Below, piece by piece: positions 8,300-15,982 of a DNA stretch of 64,000 bases. The translations under genes were made by a program, and so were the position numbers. A model generated the notes under the pieces. It saw nothing but the letters and a program-made list of their open reading frames with translations. It did not search any database and was not told the DNA's origin. Within the stretch, counting starts at the first letter, position 1. Every line of letters begins with the position of its first letter. The DNA is from Fibrella rubiginis (GTDB lineage Bacteria > Bacteroidota > Bacteroidia > Cytophagales > Spirosomataceae), in assembly GCF_017353185.1 (NCBI RefSeq), contig NZ_JAFMYV010000007.1:1-64000 (forward strand). The letters run 5' to 3'.

Positions 8300-9144
8300 T
8301 CAAACCCATTCAACAAGACGACATACTGCTGGCTGATATCAAAGCAGCCCGAAAAGAATCAGATAAACTGCACGTGTGGTGGCTGGGGCAAAGCGGCTTC
8401 TTGTTGCACTACAACGGCACCTACCTTCTCTTTGATCCGTACCTATCTAACTCACTGTCAATAAAATACGCAAACACCGACAAGCCACATACGCGTGTGT
8501 CGGCACGTGTGATTGACCCCGCCTGTCTCACAATGATCAACGTGGTAACGTCGAGCCACAACCATACTGACCACCTCGACGCCGATACATTATTACCCCT
8601 GTTTGAAGCCTCGCCAGAGGCTCATTTTGTTATTCCTGAAGCCAACCGGGCCTTTGTTGCTGATCGCTTGACGTGCAACCCAGACTGGCCAATTGGCCTC
8701 TCGGCGGGGCAAGCTGTAAACGTTGGTGCAGTCACGTTGCATGGGGTTCCCGCAGCGCATAACGAGCTGGCCGTCAATGAGAAAGGTCAGAATCTGTACA
8801 TGGGATTCGTGGCCGAAATTGGCCCCTACGCCATTTACCACTCCGGCGATACGCTCTGGTATGATAGCATCGTGGAAACGCTGGCGCCGTTCCAGGTTGA
8901 TCTCGCGTTTTTACCCATCAACGGTAATAAGCCCGAGCGCCGCGTAGCGGGTAACTTAGACCCCGACGAAGCCGCCCTGCTGGGCCGCCGCATCGGGGCT
9001 AAACTGGTGATTCCGCACCATTACGATCTGTTTGCTTTCAACACCGCCAACCCAGCCGATTTTGTAGACGCCTGCACCCGCGAAAACACACCACACCGTG
9101 TGATGCAGCTGGGAGAAAAAATAGTGATGAGTGCTAAGCAGTGA
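8296..9144 (+). CDS. UlaG-like metallo-beta-lactamase-fold hydrolase
   Basis: A 282-residue MBL-fold protein. The zinc-binding HxHxDH motif appears as H88-N-H90-T-D92-H93, and further ligands are likely in YHSGDTLWYD and the late PHHYDLF segment. The layout resembles L-ascorbate-6-phosphate lactonase UlaG and related lactonases. It overlaps the ABM gene by 4 bases. The last codons lie in a degenerate heptamer repeat (9130-9168). The substrate is not known and no ascorbate operon is present. Confidence 0.9.
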   Translation: MIKPIQQDDILLADIKAARKESDKLHVWWLGQSGFLLHYNGTYLLFDPYLSNSLSIKYANTDKPHTRVSARVIDPACLTMINVVTSSHNHTDHLDADTLLPLFEASPEAHFVIPEANRAFVADRLTCNPDWPIGLSAGQAVNVGAVTLHGVPAAHNELAVNEKGQNLYMGFVAEIGPYAIYHSGDTLWYDSIVETLAPFQVDLAFLPINGNKPERRVAGNLDPDEAALLGRRIGAKLVIPHHYDLFAFNTANPADFVDACTRENTPHRVMQLGEKIVMSAKQ

Positions 9145-9168
9145 GCGGCGGACCACTTATTGCTTAAC
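9130..9168. repeat. Degenerate heptamer stem-loop overlapping a gene end
   Basis: GCTAAGCAGTGAG on the left and CCACTTATTGCTTAA on the right are imperfectly complementary. The words recall the AGTAAGC/AGTGGCA repeats at 10889 and 11355. The last codons and stop of the UlaG-like gene lie in the left arm. Confidence 0.45.
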
Positions 9169-9176
9169 GCATATCA

Positions 9177-9521
9177 CTATTTTATTTGTCCGGCTGTAGC
9201 CTGCAGGGTAGAAGCAAGTGCCTCCAGGCGCGTGGCCATATCACCTTCCGGACCAACGTTCACACTCATTTCATGGGTGTTCGTCGAGAGGTCGGTCAAG
9301 ATTTGCTGCATTTCGCCGGGGTTGGGGTCTCCGGCTGTCAACTGCGTTTTCAACTGCTGCAACAGATCGGTTATTTCGCGGGTGTTTTCAGCGTCGCCCA
9401 GTGTGGCAATCCACTGATCCAGAATGCCTCTGCCGCTCTGGGGCGTCATATCCATCACACCAGGTTTAAGCGTGTCCATGGTTTGATCGAGTAAGTCCGA
9501 AGCTTGTTCGTGTGATTCCAT
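9177..9521 (-). CDS. Array paralogue 7: small acidic helical protein of unknown family
   Basis: Last in transcription order of seven tandem paralogues. 114 residues, acidic, no signal peptide or membrane segment, predicted mostly helical from its leucine spacing. Family signature: LLDQTMDTL near residue 10, then GRGILDQWIATL with the invariant Trp near residue 37, a LLQQLKTQL helix, a loop ending GDPNPGEM, and two more helices. The family is not recognised, and no catalytic motif is seen. It starts 8 bases after the stop of paralogue 6, so they are probably cotranscribed. Confidence 0.82.
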   Translation of the reverse strand: MESHEQASDLLDQTMDTLKPGVMDMTPQSGRGILDQWIATLGDAENTREITDLLQQLKTQLTAGDPNPGEMQQILTDLSTNTHEMSVNVGPEGDMATRLEALASTLQATAGQIK

Positions 9522-9529
9522 ACGTTTGT

Positions 9530-9874
9530 TTACAGCGTCTCCGCTATGTTTTTCAGCACGATAGATAAACTCTCGAGTTTACCTGTCCACGTACCCTCGG
9601 CCGTTGGTGCTTCGGCATGGGTAGCCGCGTCGGTTGACAGGTTGTGCAACAGTTGTTTCAGTTGCGCTGGCTCGGGATCGCCACTGCTCAGCAAATCGCG
9701 GAGCTTGGTCAGATTGGCTTCCAGGCCTTCTACACCCACATTGCCGGGCAAGGCATCCAACCAACCGTCGATGAGTGTCGCGCCCGCCTGAGGCTGTGGC
9801 AATACACTTAGATCGCCCCGAAACGCGGCCAGTGTCTGGTCGAGCATATGCTGCTCATTGGTGTTTGTTCCCAT
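9530..9874 (-). CDS. Array paralogue 6: small acidic helical protein of unknown family
   Basis: 114 residues. It carries the same signature as its neighbours: MLDQTLAAF near residue 10, GATLIDGWLDAL with the invariant Trp, then a helix LTKLRDLLSSGDPEPAQL and two C-terminal helices. The GDPEP loop is shared with paralogue 7 (GDPNP), which suggests these two are the closest pair. Function unknown. It lies downstream of paralogue 5 across a perfect 16-bp stem-loop (9885-9932). Confidence 0.82.
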   Translation of the reverse strand: MGTNTNEQHMLDQTLAAFRGDLSVLPQPQAGATLIDGWLDALPGNVGVEGLEANLTKLRDLLSSGDPEPAQLKQLLHNLSTDAATHAEAPTAEGTWTGKLESLSIVLKNIAETL

Positions 9875-9884
9875 CGTCTACAGG

Positions 9885-9932
9885 GAGCTTAGGGTTTAGC
9901 AACGGTGTAATTCCCCGCTAAACCCTAAGCTC
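9885..9932. repeat. Perfect 16-bp stem-loop between array paralogues 5 and 6
   Basis: GAGCTTAGGGTTTAGC (9885-9900) pairs exactly with 9917-9932 across a 16-base loop. The arm can be read as the 7-base words AGCTTAG and GGTTTAG. It fills most of the 61-base gap between stop and start and has no T-run downstream on either strand beyond a few bases. Confidence 0.85.
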
Positions 9933-9935
9933 GTT

Positions 9936-10298
9936 TTATACTGTCGTAGACAGTTGGCTGGCAAAGTTGCGAAGGGCCTGGCCCAGCGTATTCAAACGCG
10001 ATGGGAGGTCACCAGCCGCACTTTGTCCAATCGTTTCGGTCTGGTCGGCCAGGTCCAGCAGCAGATCGTGCAGCTTCTGGTTGCTGGGCGAACCGCTTTG
10101 TAGTTCGCTCTGCAATTCCTGAAGAGGCTGAATCATTTTGCTGGCGTTATGGTCGCTTTTCAACGACGAAAACCAGTCTGTAATGAGCGAAAGGCCCTCC
10201 TGTGGTGAGGCTGCCTGACCCTGGTCAAATGCTTCAATCGTAGCGTCGATCAGCGTTGAGGCCGATGAGCCGCTTGTTTGTGAATGTTGATTAGCCAT
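9936..10298 (-). CDS. Array paralogue 5: small acidic helical protein of unknown family
   Basis: 120 residues. After a Ser/Thr-rich start it shows LIDATIEAFDQG, then GLSLITDWFSSL with the invariant Trp, PLQELQSELQSG, and a clear helix LHDLLLDLADQTETIG. The last helix is LNTLGQALRNFASQL. The LADQT segment is shared with paralogue 4 (LADQTKAA). Function unknown. Start ATG 10298 lies 8 bases from the stop of paralogue 4, so these two are tightly linked. Confidence 0.83.
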   Translation of the reverse strand: MANQHSQTSGSSASTLIDATIEAFDQGQAASPQEGLSLITDWFSSLKSDHNASKMIQPLQELQSELQSGSPSNQKLHDLLLDLADQTETIGQSAAGDLPSRLNTLGQALRNFASQLSTTV

Positions 10299-10306
10299 GT
10301 TGTTTT

Positions 10307-10885
10307 TTAGTTTGTGTTACCATTCTCAGCCCCTGAGCCATACATACCGCTACCCGTCTGTGATGTGCCGGCTGCATTATACGTGTCGCCACCAACTGAT
10401 GACGAACCCGTGAACGGTGCTCCGCTCATGTCTGAGTTGTCTGAGCTATAAGCCCCCGTGGTTGTGTTTGAGCCAATGCCACCTGTGCTGCCGGTAGGAT
10501 CGTCCATATCGCTCTGACGCGACTGATTACTCTGCGAACCGCCATTGGCCAGCTGCTGACCAAACGTTTGCAGGGCCGATGCCAGTTGGGCCAGTGATTC
10601 CTGTTCGGGGCCATCTACGCCCTGCGATGCGGCCTTTGTCTGGTCGGCCAATTCCTGGATAGTGGACTGAATCTGTCCCGTATTCATGCCCCCCTGCAAC
10701 TCCATCCGGAGTTCGCTCAGCGTGTGGGCAATCGGGTTAGTCGATTCGTCGCCCGAATGCAGCGCACTGATCCAGTTGTCGATGAGCGAAACGCCGTCGG
10801 TTGGTGAAATGGCGGTAACGTCGCCGTTGAACGTCTGCACGGTCTCGTCGATGAGCTCCGATGCAAATTGTGAGGGTTGAGCCAT
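10307..10885 (-). CDS. Array paralogue 4 with low-complexity Ser/Gly/Asn tail
   Basis: 192 residues, the longest member. Residues 1-115 form the array domain: LIDETVQTF, GVSLIDNWISAL with the invariant Trp, LSELRMELQGG, IQELADQTKAA and LASALQTFGQQL. A tail of about 75 residues follows, rich in Ser, Gly, Asn and Thr with repeated SGS/TGS/YGSG motifs and no predicted structure. Such tails often act as linkers or surface-exposed regions, but no secretion signal is seen. The frame is open to 10954, but MAQPSQ at 10885 matches the start of the paralogues and the upstream part is repeat DNA. Confidence 0.83.
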   Translation of the reverse strand: MAQPSQFASELIDETVQTFNGDVTAISPTDGVSLIDNWISALHSGDESTNPIAHTLSELRMELQGGMNTGQIQSTIQELADQTKAASQGVDGPEQESLAQLASALQTFGQQLANGGSQSNQSRQSDMDDPTGSTGGIGSNTTTGAYSSDNSDMSGAPFTGSSSVGGDTYNAAGTSQTGSGMYGSGAENGNTN

Positions 10886-10888
10886 ATA

Positions 10889-10983
10889 GGAGTGAGCAGT
10901 AAGCAGTGGCAGCAGGCAGTGCCTGCGCGCGAGAAAACACGTCGGCGCGAACACTATTCACTGCCACTGGTTATTGCTACTTA
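10889..10983. repeat. Imperfect AGTAAGC/AGTGGCA heptamer stem-loop, paralogues 3/4
   Basis: The left side from 10889 carries 7-base words such as AGTAAGC and AGTGGCA. The right side (about 10950-10980) is an imperfect reverse complement that shares CAGTGGCAG and GTAGCAATAA. It covers the whole space between the start of paralogue 4 and the stop of paralogue 3. The same words recur at 11355-11448. Confidence 0.7.
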
Positions 10984-11349
10984 TTTAGACACTTGTTGAT
11001 TGATGCTCTCCAGCGTAGAAATAAGGCGCTGAAGTTCTGTTTGCTGCGCACTGGCTTCCGGTGATTCCATCACGCTCTGAGTGATGTCGATTAGGTCTTC
11101 CATGTAGGCCTGTATCACCGATGGCTCAGGCGTACCACCGTCTTCACGGTTTGGGTCGAGTTCGGCTTTCAGGTCTTCGAGTACGTCGGCGATTTCGTCG
11201 GTCTCATCGGTACCGTTTTGATCCAGAAACTCAATCCACTGGTCAATGATAGACAACCCATCTTTGGGCGTCGTATTCTGAATCCCACTATCGAACGCCG
11301 AAACGGTCTGTTCGATCAATGAGGTGGTTTTGGGGTCTTGCGAGGTCAT
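10981..11349 (-). CDS. Array paralogue 3: small acidic helical protein of unknown family
   Basis: 122 residues, strongly acidic. Signature: LIEQTVSAFDSG, GLSIIDQWIEFL with the invariant Trp, IADVLEDLKAELDP, a short insertion (NREDGGTPEPS), then helices ending LQRLISTLESINQQ. The N-terminal PKDG turn before the Trp segment is also found in paralogue 2. Function unknown. The stop lies in the repeat at 10889-10983, and the bases after the stop (AAATAAGTAGC) are the same as after paralogue 2. Confidence 0.83.
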   Translation of the reverse strand: MTSQDPKTTSLIEQTVSAFDSGIQNTTPKDGLSIIDQWIEFLDQNGTDETDEIADVLEDLKAELDPNREDGGTPEPSVIQAYMEDLIDITQSVMESPEASAQQTELQRLISTLESINQQVSK

Positions 11350-11354
11350 AATTT

Positions 11355-11448
11355 TAGTGGGCAGTAAGCAGTGGCAGTAGGTAATGCTTACGCCGGCTTA
11401 TTTGCCATCGCGCCAGCACTGCCTACTGCCACTGCTTACGGCTACTTA
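11355..11448. repeat. AGTAAGC/AGTGGCA heptamer stem-loop, paralogues 2/3
   Basis: GTAAGCAGTGGCAGTAGG (11364-11381) pairs perfectly with 11422-11439, and partial pairing extends the arms on both sides. The words match the repeat between paralogues 3 and 4, so gene and repeat may have been duplicated together. Confidence 0.88.
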
Positions 11449-11784
11449 TTTAAGTTCCTTGGCGAATTCCTTAAGCGATTCGGCCAGATCTTTAAGTGAA
11501 TCCTGGAGATCATCGTCGTCGGCTTTTTTAGCCGCTTTGGCGGTTTCATCACCCAGCTTTTTCACCAGTTGTGCAATTTTTTTAACGTCGGGAGCTTTCT
11601 CGCCCAACTGATCGTGCAACTCCTGCAATTCGTCGGCGATACCGCTGGCGGTTTCGTCTTTTTTCACGACGGCAATCCAGTCTTTAATCAGGGTGGCACC
11701 GTCTTTGGGTTTCACCGTGTCTACTCCATTGTCGAGGGCCTCGATAGTCGAGGTAATCAGCGATTCGGCTTTTTTAGTGGCCAT
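11446..11784 (-). CDS. Array paralogue 2: small Lys/Asp-rich helical protein
   Basis: 112 residues, the most charged member, with many Lys and Asp/Glu. Signature: LITSTIEALDNG, GATLIKDWIAVV with the invariant Trp, IADELQELHDQLGE, VKKIAQLVKKLGDE, and a C-terminal helix LKDLAESLKEFAKELK with a 3-4 hydrophobic spacing. The upstream-extended frame to 11853 is rejected because MATKKAE at 11784 lines up with the paralogue starts. Function unknown; the helices could form a bundle or oligomer. Confidence 0.83.
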   Translation of the reverse strand: MATKKAESLITSTIEALDNGVDTVKPKDGATLIKDWIAVVKKDETASGIADELQELHDQLGEKAPDVKKIAQLVKKLGDETAKAAKKADDDDLQDSLKDLAESLKEFAKELK

Positions 11785-11915
11785 GTTTGAAAGAAACGTT
11801 AGTTGAGTTGAAAAAGCCCGGTGGCAAACCCGGAACAGATGCCCGTTGCCCAAAAGGGACGTGGGGTTAAAACCCGACTATGTCTGTATTGTTTGTGGAA
11901 AGTTTTCGTCCATTG

Positions 11916-11995
11916 CTGGATGTTGGCGACTGGATATCGGACGCTGGAATCTGGCTATTGTATTAGTTAACGTGTCTAATGACCAGCGTCCGGTA
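11916..11995. repeat. GCTGGAT-type heptamer stem-loop between paralogues 1 and 2
   Basis: From about 11916 a run of 7-base words appears (GCTGGAT, ACTGGAT, GCTGGAA and variants). The segment 11935-11947 pairs with 11983-11995 with one mismatch over 13 bp. It lies in the 220-base gap between paralogue 2 (start 11784) and paralogue 1 (stop 12005). The rest of that gap (11785-11915) shows nothing I recognise. Confidence 0.65.
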
Positions 11996-12004
11996 TTGGG
12001 CTTC

Positions 12005-12364
12005 CTACGAATGGCCCACCTCGTCGGTGCTGGCCAGCAGACCCTGGAGCGTGTCGGCCAATTGCTGAAGCTGCTCAGGGTTGGGGGTGGTTTCCTGCCG
12101 GGCAAAATAGCTTGTGTATTCGGCTAGTTCCATAAGTAGCACCCGCACCTGAACCGGGTCGGGTCCGGTCTGATTATCAACGTTGAGCAGCACTTTCTGA
12201 AGGTTGCTCAGTGCCGCCCGCACGGCCTCCAGCCCGTCGTAATGACTAAGCTCATTGAGCCAGTCATCGACTAGCGCCTGGCCCGATTCGCTGGTGTGTT
12301 CGCCGTTCTTTAGTGCCTGTGTCGTGGTGTCGATCAGGGTTGTGGTTGATTGGGGTGTGTTCAT
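12005..12364 (-). CDS. Array paralogue 1: small acidic helical protein, first of the array
   Basis: 119 residues. Signature: LIDTTTQALKNG, GQALVDDWLNEL with the invariant Trp, VRAALSNLQKVL, VRVLLMELAEYTSYFA and a C-terminal LQQLADTLQGLL. It is the first gene of the minus-strand array, head-to-head with anmK. The frame is open to 12403, but MNTPQSTTT at 12364 fits the family and is preceded by AGGACGAA. Function unknown. Confidence 0.82.
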   Translation of the reverse strand: MNTPQSTTTLIDTTTQALKNGEHTSESGQALVDDWLNELSHYDGLEAVRAALSNLQKVLLNVDNQTGPDPVQVRVLLMELAEYTSYFARQETTPNPEQLQQLADTLQGLLASTDEVGHS

Positions 12365-12388
12365 TTCGTCCTGCTTTTTGAGTGTATA

Positions 12389-12537
12389 CTGAACAATGTA
12401 CAATGAATAATGGCTGACGCGAGGTAGGCTTCACTGAGTGAAAGCCTTGACTGACAGGGGGTTAATTCTGAAATATTGAGCCAACACCTCACCAGAGATC
12501 AGTTAGCGGAACCGCCATTGTCCATGATTCATTGTGG
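12389..12537. repeat. Degenerate TGTACAA-type repeat in the array/anmK divergent region
   Basis: CAATGTACAATGAATAATGG near 12394-12413 and the distant reverse complement near 12512-12537 (CAATGAATCATGGACAATGG when read on the other strand) are imperfectly complementary and about 100 bases apart. A smaller hairpin, TTCACTGAGTGAA, lies at about 12430-12443. The region must also hold the promoters of the array and anmK. Confidence 0.55.
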
Positions 12538-12570
12538 TCCGCCGCGCAGTGCATTGTATCTTCATCACCC

Positions 12571-13776
12571 ATGAACCCACAACTGCAACGCCTGTATGAC
12601 CTGGCCAAAAAGCCCGACCGCCGTATCGTGGGGCTAATGTCGGGCACTTCACTCGACGGCCTCGACGTGGCCTTATGCCGGATTTCGGGTAACGGCGGTA
12701 ACACGCAGCTTTCGGTAGAACAGTTTGAAACGGTACCTTACGAGGAGGCCTTCAAGGACAGTATCCGGGCCGTTTTTGCCAAAAAACAGATCAACTTTGA
12801 ACACCTGACCCTGCTCAACGAACAGATTGGGCGGCAGCACGGGCGGTGGGTAGCACAGTGTCTGCGAAACTGGCACATAGAACCCGCCGACGTTGATTTA
12901 GTGGCCAGCCACGGGCAAACGGTCTATCACGCGCCACAGCAGCAACACCGCCGGGCGGGGTACCCCAACGCGACCCTGCAAATTGGCGACGGCGACCACG
13001 TGGCAGCTGAATCGGGGATTATTACGCTCAGCGATTTCCGGCAGCGGCACATCGCTCACGGTGGCGAAGGTGCTCCGTTAGCCGTTTATGGCGACTATCT
13101 TCTGTTTTCACAGGAAGGTGAAGACCGTATTTTGCTCAACATGGGTGGCATTGCCAACTTTACTTACCTGCCCAATTCGCTTGATGCCCGCGTTGTTTTC
13201 ACCACCGACACCGGCCCCGGCAACACGCTCATCGACGCCTTTGCCCGTCAGTTTACGGGACAACCCTACGACGAAAACGGGCAGATGGCGGCGCGGGGTC
13301 GGGTCGATGAGGCACTGCTCCGTGCGCTGATCAACCACCCGTTTTTTGCACAGCCGTTTCCGAAAACAACTGGCCCTGAAGTGTTCAGTAAGTTGTATGT
13401 GCAAAACGCACAGCAACAAAGCGGCACCGAGACCATCGCCCCCGACGACCTGATGGCTACGCTTACCCGCTTCAGCGCCGAGACCATTGCTCAGGCCATT
13501 CAGCGGACGCTCACGCAGACAAAGATTGTCCATCCGCACGTATACATGAGTGGGGGCGGGGCGCACAACCCTGTACTGGTGGGGGCTATCAACGCCTTGC
13601 TTCCGGGTTGTACCTTTGCCAGAACAGATGCCCTCGGCATTGCCGGCGACGCCAAAGAAGCCGTTCTATTCGCCGTCCTGGCCAACGAAGCCGTTGCCGG
13701 AACCGGTAAGATCAACTTCGGCGAACGTCAGGGTGTGCCAAGTGTGAGTATGGGGAAGATATCTTTTTATAAGTGA
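12571..13776 (+). CDS. anmK: Anhydro-N-acetylmuramic acid kinase
   Basis: Phosphorylates and hydrolyses 1,6-anhydro-MurNAc released from peptidoglycan turnover, giving MurNAc-6-phosphate. 401 residues from ATG 12571. The nucleotide-binding motif GLMSGTSLDGLDVAL is near the N-terminus, followed by LVASHGQTVYH, TDTGPGNTLIDAF and MSGGGAHNP, all typical of the family. The upstream-extended frame to 12532 is not supported. The stop codon TGA is the first codon of the stem-loop at 13774-13868. Confidence 0.95.
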   Translation: MNPQLQRLYDLAKKPDRRIVGLMSGTSLDGLDVALCRISGNGGNTQLSVEQFETVPYEEAFKDSIRAVFAKKQINFEHLTLLNEQIGRQHGRWVAQCLRNWHIEPADVDLVASHGQTVYHAPQQQHRRAGYPNATLQIGDGDHVAAESGIITLSDFRQRHIAHGGEGAPLAVYGDYLLFSQEGEDRILLNMGGIANFTYLPNSLDARVVFTTDTGPGNTLIDAFARQFTGQPYDENGQMAARGRVDEALLRALINHPFFAQPFPKTTGPEVFSKLYVQNAQQQSGTETIAPDDLMATLTRFSAETIAQAIQRTLTQTKIVHPHVYMSGGGAHNPVLVGAINALLPGCTFARTDALGIAGDAKEAVLFAVLANEAVAGTGKINFGERQGVPSVSMGKISFYK

Positions 13777-13868
13777 TGCACGATGAGTGATGAGCGATGA
13801 ATGGGCTGACGCAAGAACAAATACGCTTGTGTCAGCCCATTCATCGCTCATCATTCATCGTGCATCAT
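13774..13868. repeat. 42-bp near-perfect GATGAGT-type heptamer stem-loop
   Basis: The left arm 13774-13815 pairs with about 13826-13868 with two mismatches and a 10-base loop. The outer part reads as 7-base words such as GATGCAC, GATGAGT, GATGAGC and GATGAAT. It starts at the stop codon of anmK and ends 8 bases before the start of lhgO. Confidence 0.95.
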
Positions 13869-13876
13869 TAAAAATT

Positions 13877-15073
13877 ATGACCGACGTAACGATTATTGGC
13901 GGGGGAATTGTGGGACTGGCCACGGCCCTGCAAATCAAGCAGCAGCAACCGGCGTTGTCGGTGATTGTGCTGGAAAAAGAGGCCAGGGTGGCGGCGCATC
14001 AGACCGGCCACAATTCGGGCGTGATTCACTCCGGGCTGTATTACAAACCGGGTAGCCTGAAAGCCACCAACTGCATTGAGGGCTACCGGATGCTATTGGC
14101 ATTTTGCGACCGCGAAAACGTGCCCTACGACCTTTGCGGCAAGATTGTGGTGGCTACCAAACCAGAAGAGGTAGGCCAACTCGACACGTTATTTGAACGG
14201 GGGCAGCAGAATGGCCTGGGCGGGTTGCGTCGCCTGAACCTGCCTGCCCTGCGCGAGATTGAGCCGCATGTGAATGGTGTGGCAGGCATTTTTGTGCCAC
14301 AAACCGGCATCATCGACTACACGGAAGTGTGCGAGGCCTATGCCCGTGTTTTTCAGGCACTTGGCGGCGAAATTCATTACAGCGAAAAAGTAGAGCAGCT
14401 GACACCCGGCCTATCGCTGAGCGTGGTTGTTACGAACAAGACGCGCTACGAAACCAAACTAGTCGTGAACTGCGCGGGCCTGTATTCCGATAAGATTGCG
14501 CAACTCACGCAACGCGAACCCATTGGTTTGCAGATCGTACCGTTTCGGGGTGAGTATTTCAAGATCAAACCTGATAAACAGTACCTCGTTAAGAACCTGA
14601 TTTATCCCGTTCCCGACCCGAATTTCCCCTTTTTAGGTGTGCATTTTACCCGCATGATCCACGGCGGCGTGGAAGCCGGGCCTAATGCAGTGTTGGCTTT
14701 TCGGCGCGAGGGCTACAAAAAGTCGGATGTGAATCTGAAAGAATTTTTTGAGACGCTGGCGTGGCCGGGGTTTCAGAAAGTGGCTGCTAAATACTGGCAA
14801 ATGGGCCTGGGCGAAATGTACCGGTCGTTCTCAAAATCGGCCTTCACCAAGGCTTTGCAGGAACTGATCCCGGAGGTACAGGAAGATGACCTTATCGAGG
14901 GCGGTGCAGGGGTTCGCGCGCAAGCCTGCGACCGTACCGGTGGCCTGCTCGACGACTTCTCGATCATCGAAACCGAACGCGCCGTTAACGTCTGCAATGC
15001 TCCTTCGCCAGCCGCAACCTCTTCACTATCAATTGGTAAGACGGTAGCCGAGAAGGTGCTGAAGCGGTTTTGA
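13877..15073 (+). CDS. lhgO: L-2-hydroxyglutarate oxidase
   Basis: FAD-dependent oxidase/dehydrogenase converting L-2-hydroxyglutarate to 2-oxoglutarate, linked to the membrane electron chain. 398 residues from ATG 13877. The dinucleotide-binding motif IIGGGIVGLATAL is at the N-terminus, followed by HQTGHNSGVIHSGLYY, VNCAGLYSDKIAQL, PFRGEYFKI and the C-terminal GGAGVRAQACDRTGGLLDDF, all diagnostic of LhgO/YgaF. The frame is open from 13787, but that part is stem-loop DNA. Confidence 0.95.
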   Translation: MTDVTIIGGGIVGLATALQIKQQQPALSVIVLEKEARVAAHQTGHNSGVIHSGLYYKPGSLKATNCIEGYRMLLAFCDRENVPYDLCGKIVVATKPEEVGQLDTLFERGQQNGLGGLRRLNLPALREIEPHVNGVAGIFVPQTGIIDYTEVCEAYARVFQALGGEIHYSEKVEQLTPGLSLSVVVTNKTRYETKLVVNCAGLYSDKIAQLTQREPIGLQIVPFRGEYFKIKPDKQYLVKNLIYPVPDPNFPFLGVHFTRMIHGGVEAGPNAVLAFRREGYKKSDVNLKEFFETLAWPGFQKVAAKYWQMGLGEMYRSFSKSAFTKALQELIPEVQEDDLIEGGAGVRAQACDRTGGLLDDFSIIETERAVNVCNAPSPAATSSLSIGKTVAEKVLKRF

Positions 15074-15079
15074 TTATGT

Positions 15080-15148
15080 GCAATAGGTCAGGGTCGGGTG
15101 GATGCCATCACTCCAAGTGATGGCATCCACCCGACCCTGACCTATTGC
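15080..15148. repeat. 32-bp perfect stem-loop with GGATGCCATCAC core
   Basis: 15080-15111 pairs perfectly with 15117-15148 around the 5-base loop TCCAA. It fills the gap between convergent lhgO and the ThuA gene. The inner part GGATGCCATC is shared with the stem-loop at 47708-47806. It could terminate both genes, but has no T-run. Confidence 0.95.
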
Positions 15149-15159
15149 CTGCCTACTGC

Positions 15160-15873
15160 TTACTTCTTCTTCCCCATTGTCCACTGAATGCCGCCCAGAA
15201 GGTGAGCCGTAAAGAGCGGGTCGGCGTAGGATTCGTCGGTGTGGCCCATGCCCGTGTAGAACGAGCGCCCCCCCTCGAAATTACGATACCAGGCAATGGG
15301 ATGGTTGTCGCCGTTTTTACCGCCTTCGTATGTTTTTTCATCCAGCATGGCCAGCACAGTAGGGCCGGGTACAATGCTCTTGTAGTTATACCACTCGTCG
15401 AACCGTTTCCAGCGGTCAGGCAGCATACTCGTCGACGGATTTTTTTTGTCCACTACCACTACATCGGCATTTTGCTGTTTGGGATGACTCAGGAAATAAG
15501 CTCCGCAAAGCTGGTTGTACCACGGCCAGTCGTATTCGGTATCGGCGGCAGCGTGGATACCCATGTAGCCACCACCTTGCCGGATATATTGTTCAAAAGC
15601 CTGCTGTTGAAGGCTATCCAGCACGTTGCCGGTGGTACTCAGAAAGACTACCGCCTTGTACTTTTTCAGATTAGCGAGGCTAAACTGAGCCGCGTCCTCG
15701 GTGGTATCAACTCGAAATTTGTTGGCAGCTCCCAGGGCCATAATGGCTCGTTTACCCGCCCCGATAGAGGCATGCCGGAAGCCCTTTGTTCTGGAGAAGA
15801 CAAGCACGGCATCCTGCGCCAAGGCTGAGTACGATAACGAGCAGGCCAGAAGTGTAGTCAGTAGCTGTCGCAT
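15160..15873 (-). CDS. ThuA-like domain protein, exported
   Basis: 237 residues with an N-terminal signal peptide (RQLLTTLLACSLSYSALAQ). The rest is a ThuA-like, class I glutamine amidotransferase-fold domain: VLVFSRTKGFRHASIGAG, then YKAVVFLSTTGNVLD, GGGYMGIHAAADTEYDW and the C-terminal PIAWYRNFEGGRSFYTGMGHTDESY. Such proteins are common in Bacteroidota and Planctomycetota and are linked to sugar utilisation, but their reaction is unproven. It lies convergent with lhgO. Confidence 0.93.
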   Translation of the reverse strand: MRQLLTTLLACSLSYSALAQDAVLVFSRTKGFRHASIGAGKRAIMALGAANKFRVDTTEDAAQFSLANLKKYKAVVFLSTTGNVLDSLQQQAFEQYIRQGGGYMGIHAAADTEYDWPWYNQLCGAYFLSHPKQQNADVVVVDKKNPSTSMLPDRWKRFDEWYNYKSIVPGPTVLAMLDEKTYEGGKNGDNHPIAWYRNFEGGRSFYTGMGHTDESYADPLFTAHLLGGIQWTMGKKK

Positions 15874-15982
15874 GGAAAAAGAGGGTTTGTTTTGTTAAAA
15901 AGCCATTTTTTGCGTAGCTTACTGGTATATCGAAATATAAAAAGGGGTGGCCTGTCTGCTCCGTTTTACAACCTGTTTTTGC

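Noticed and set aside
9885..11448. The repeats between array paralogues as a CRISPR array
   Set aside because: The repeats differ in sequence, are separated by full genes, and no cas gene is present.
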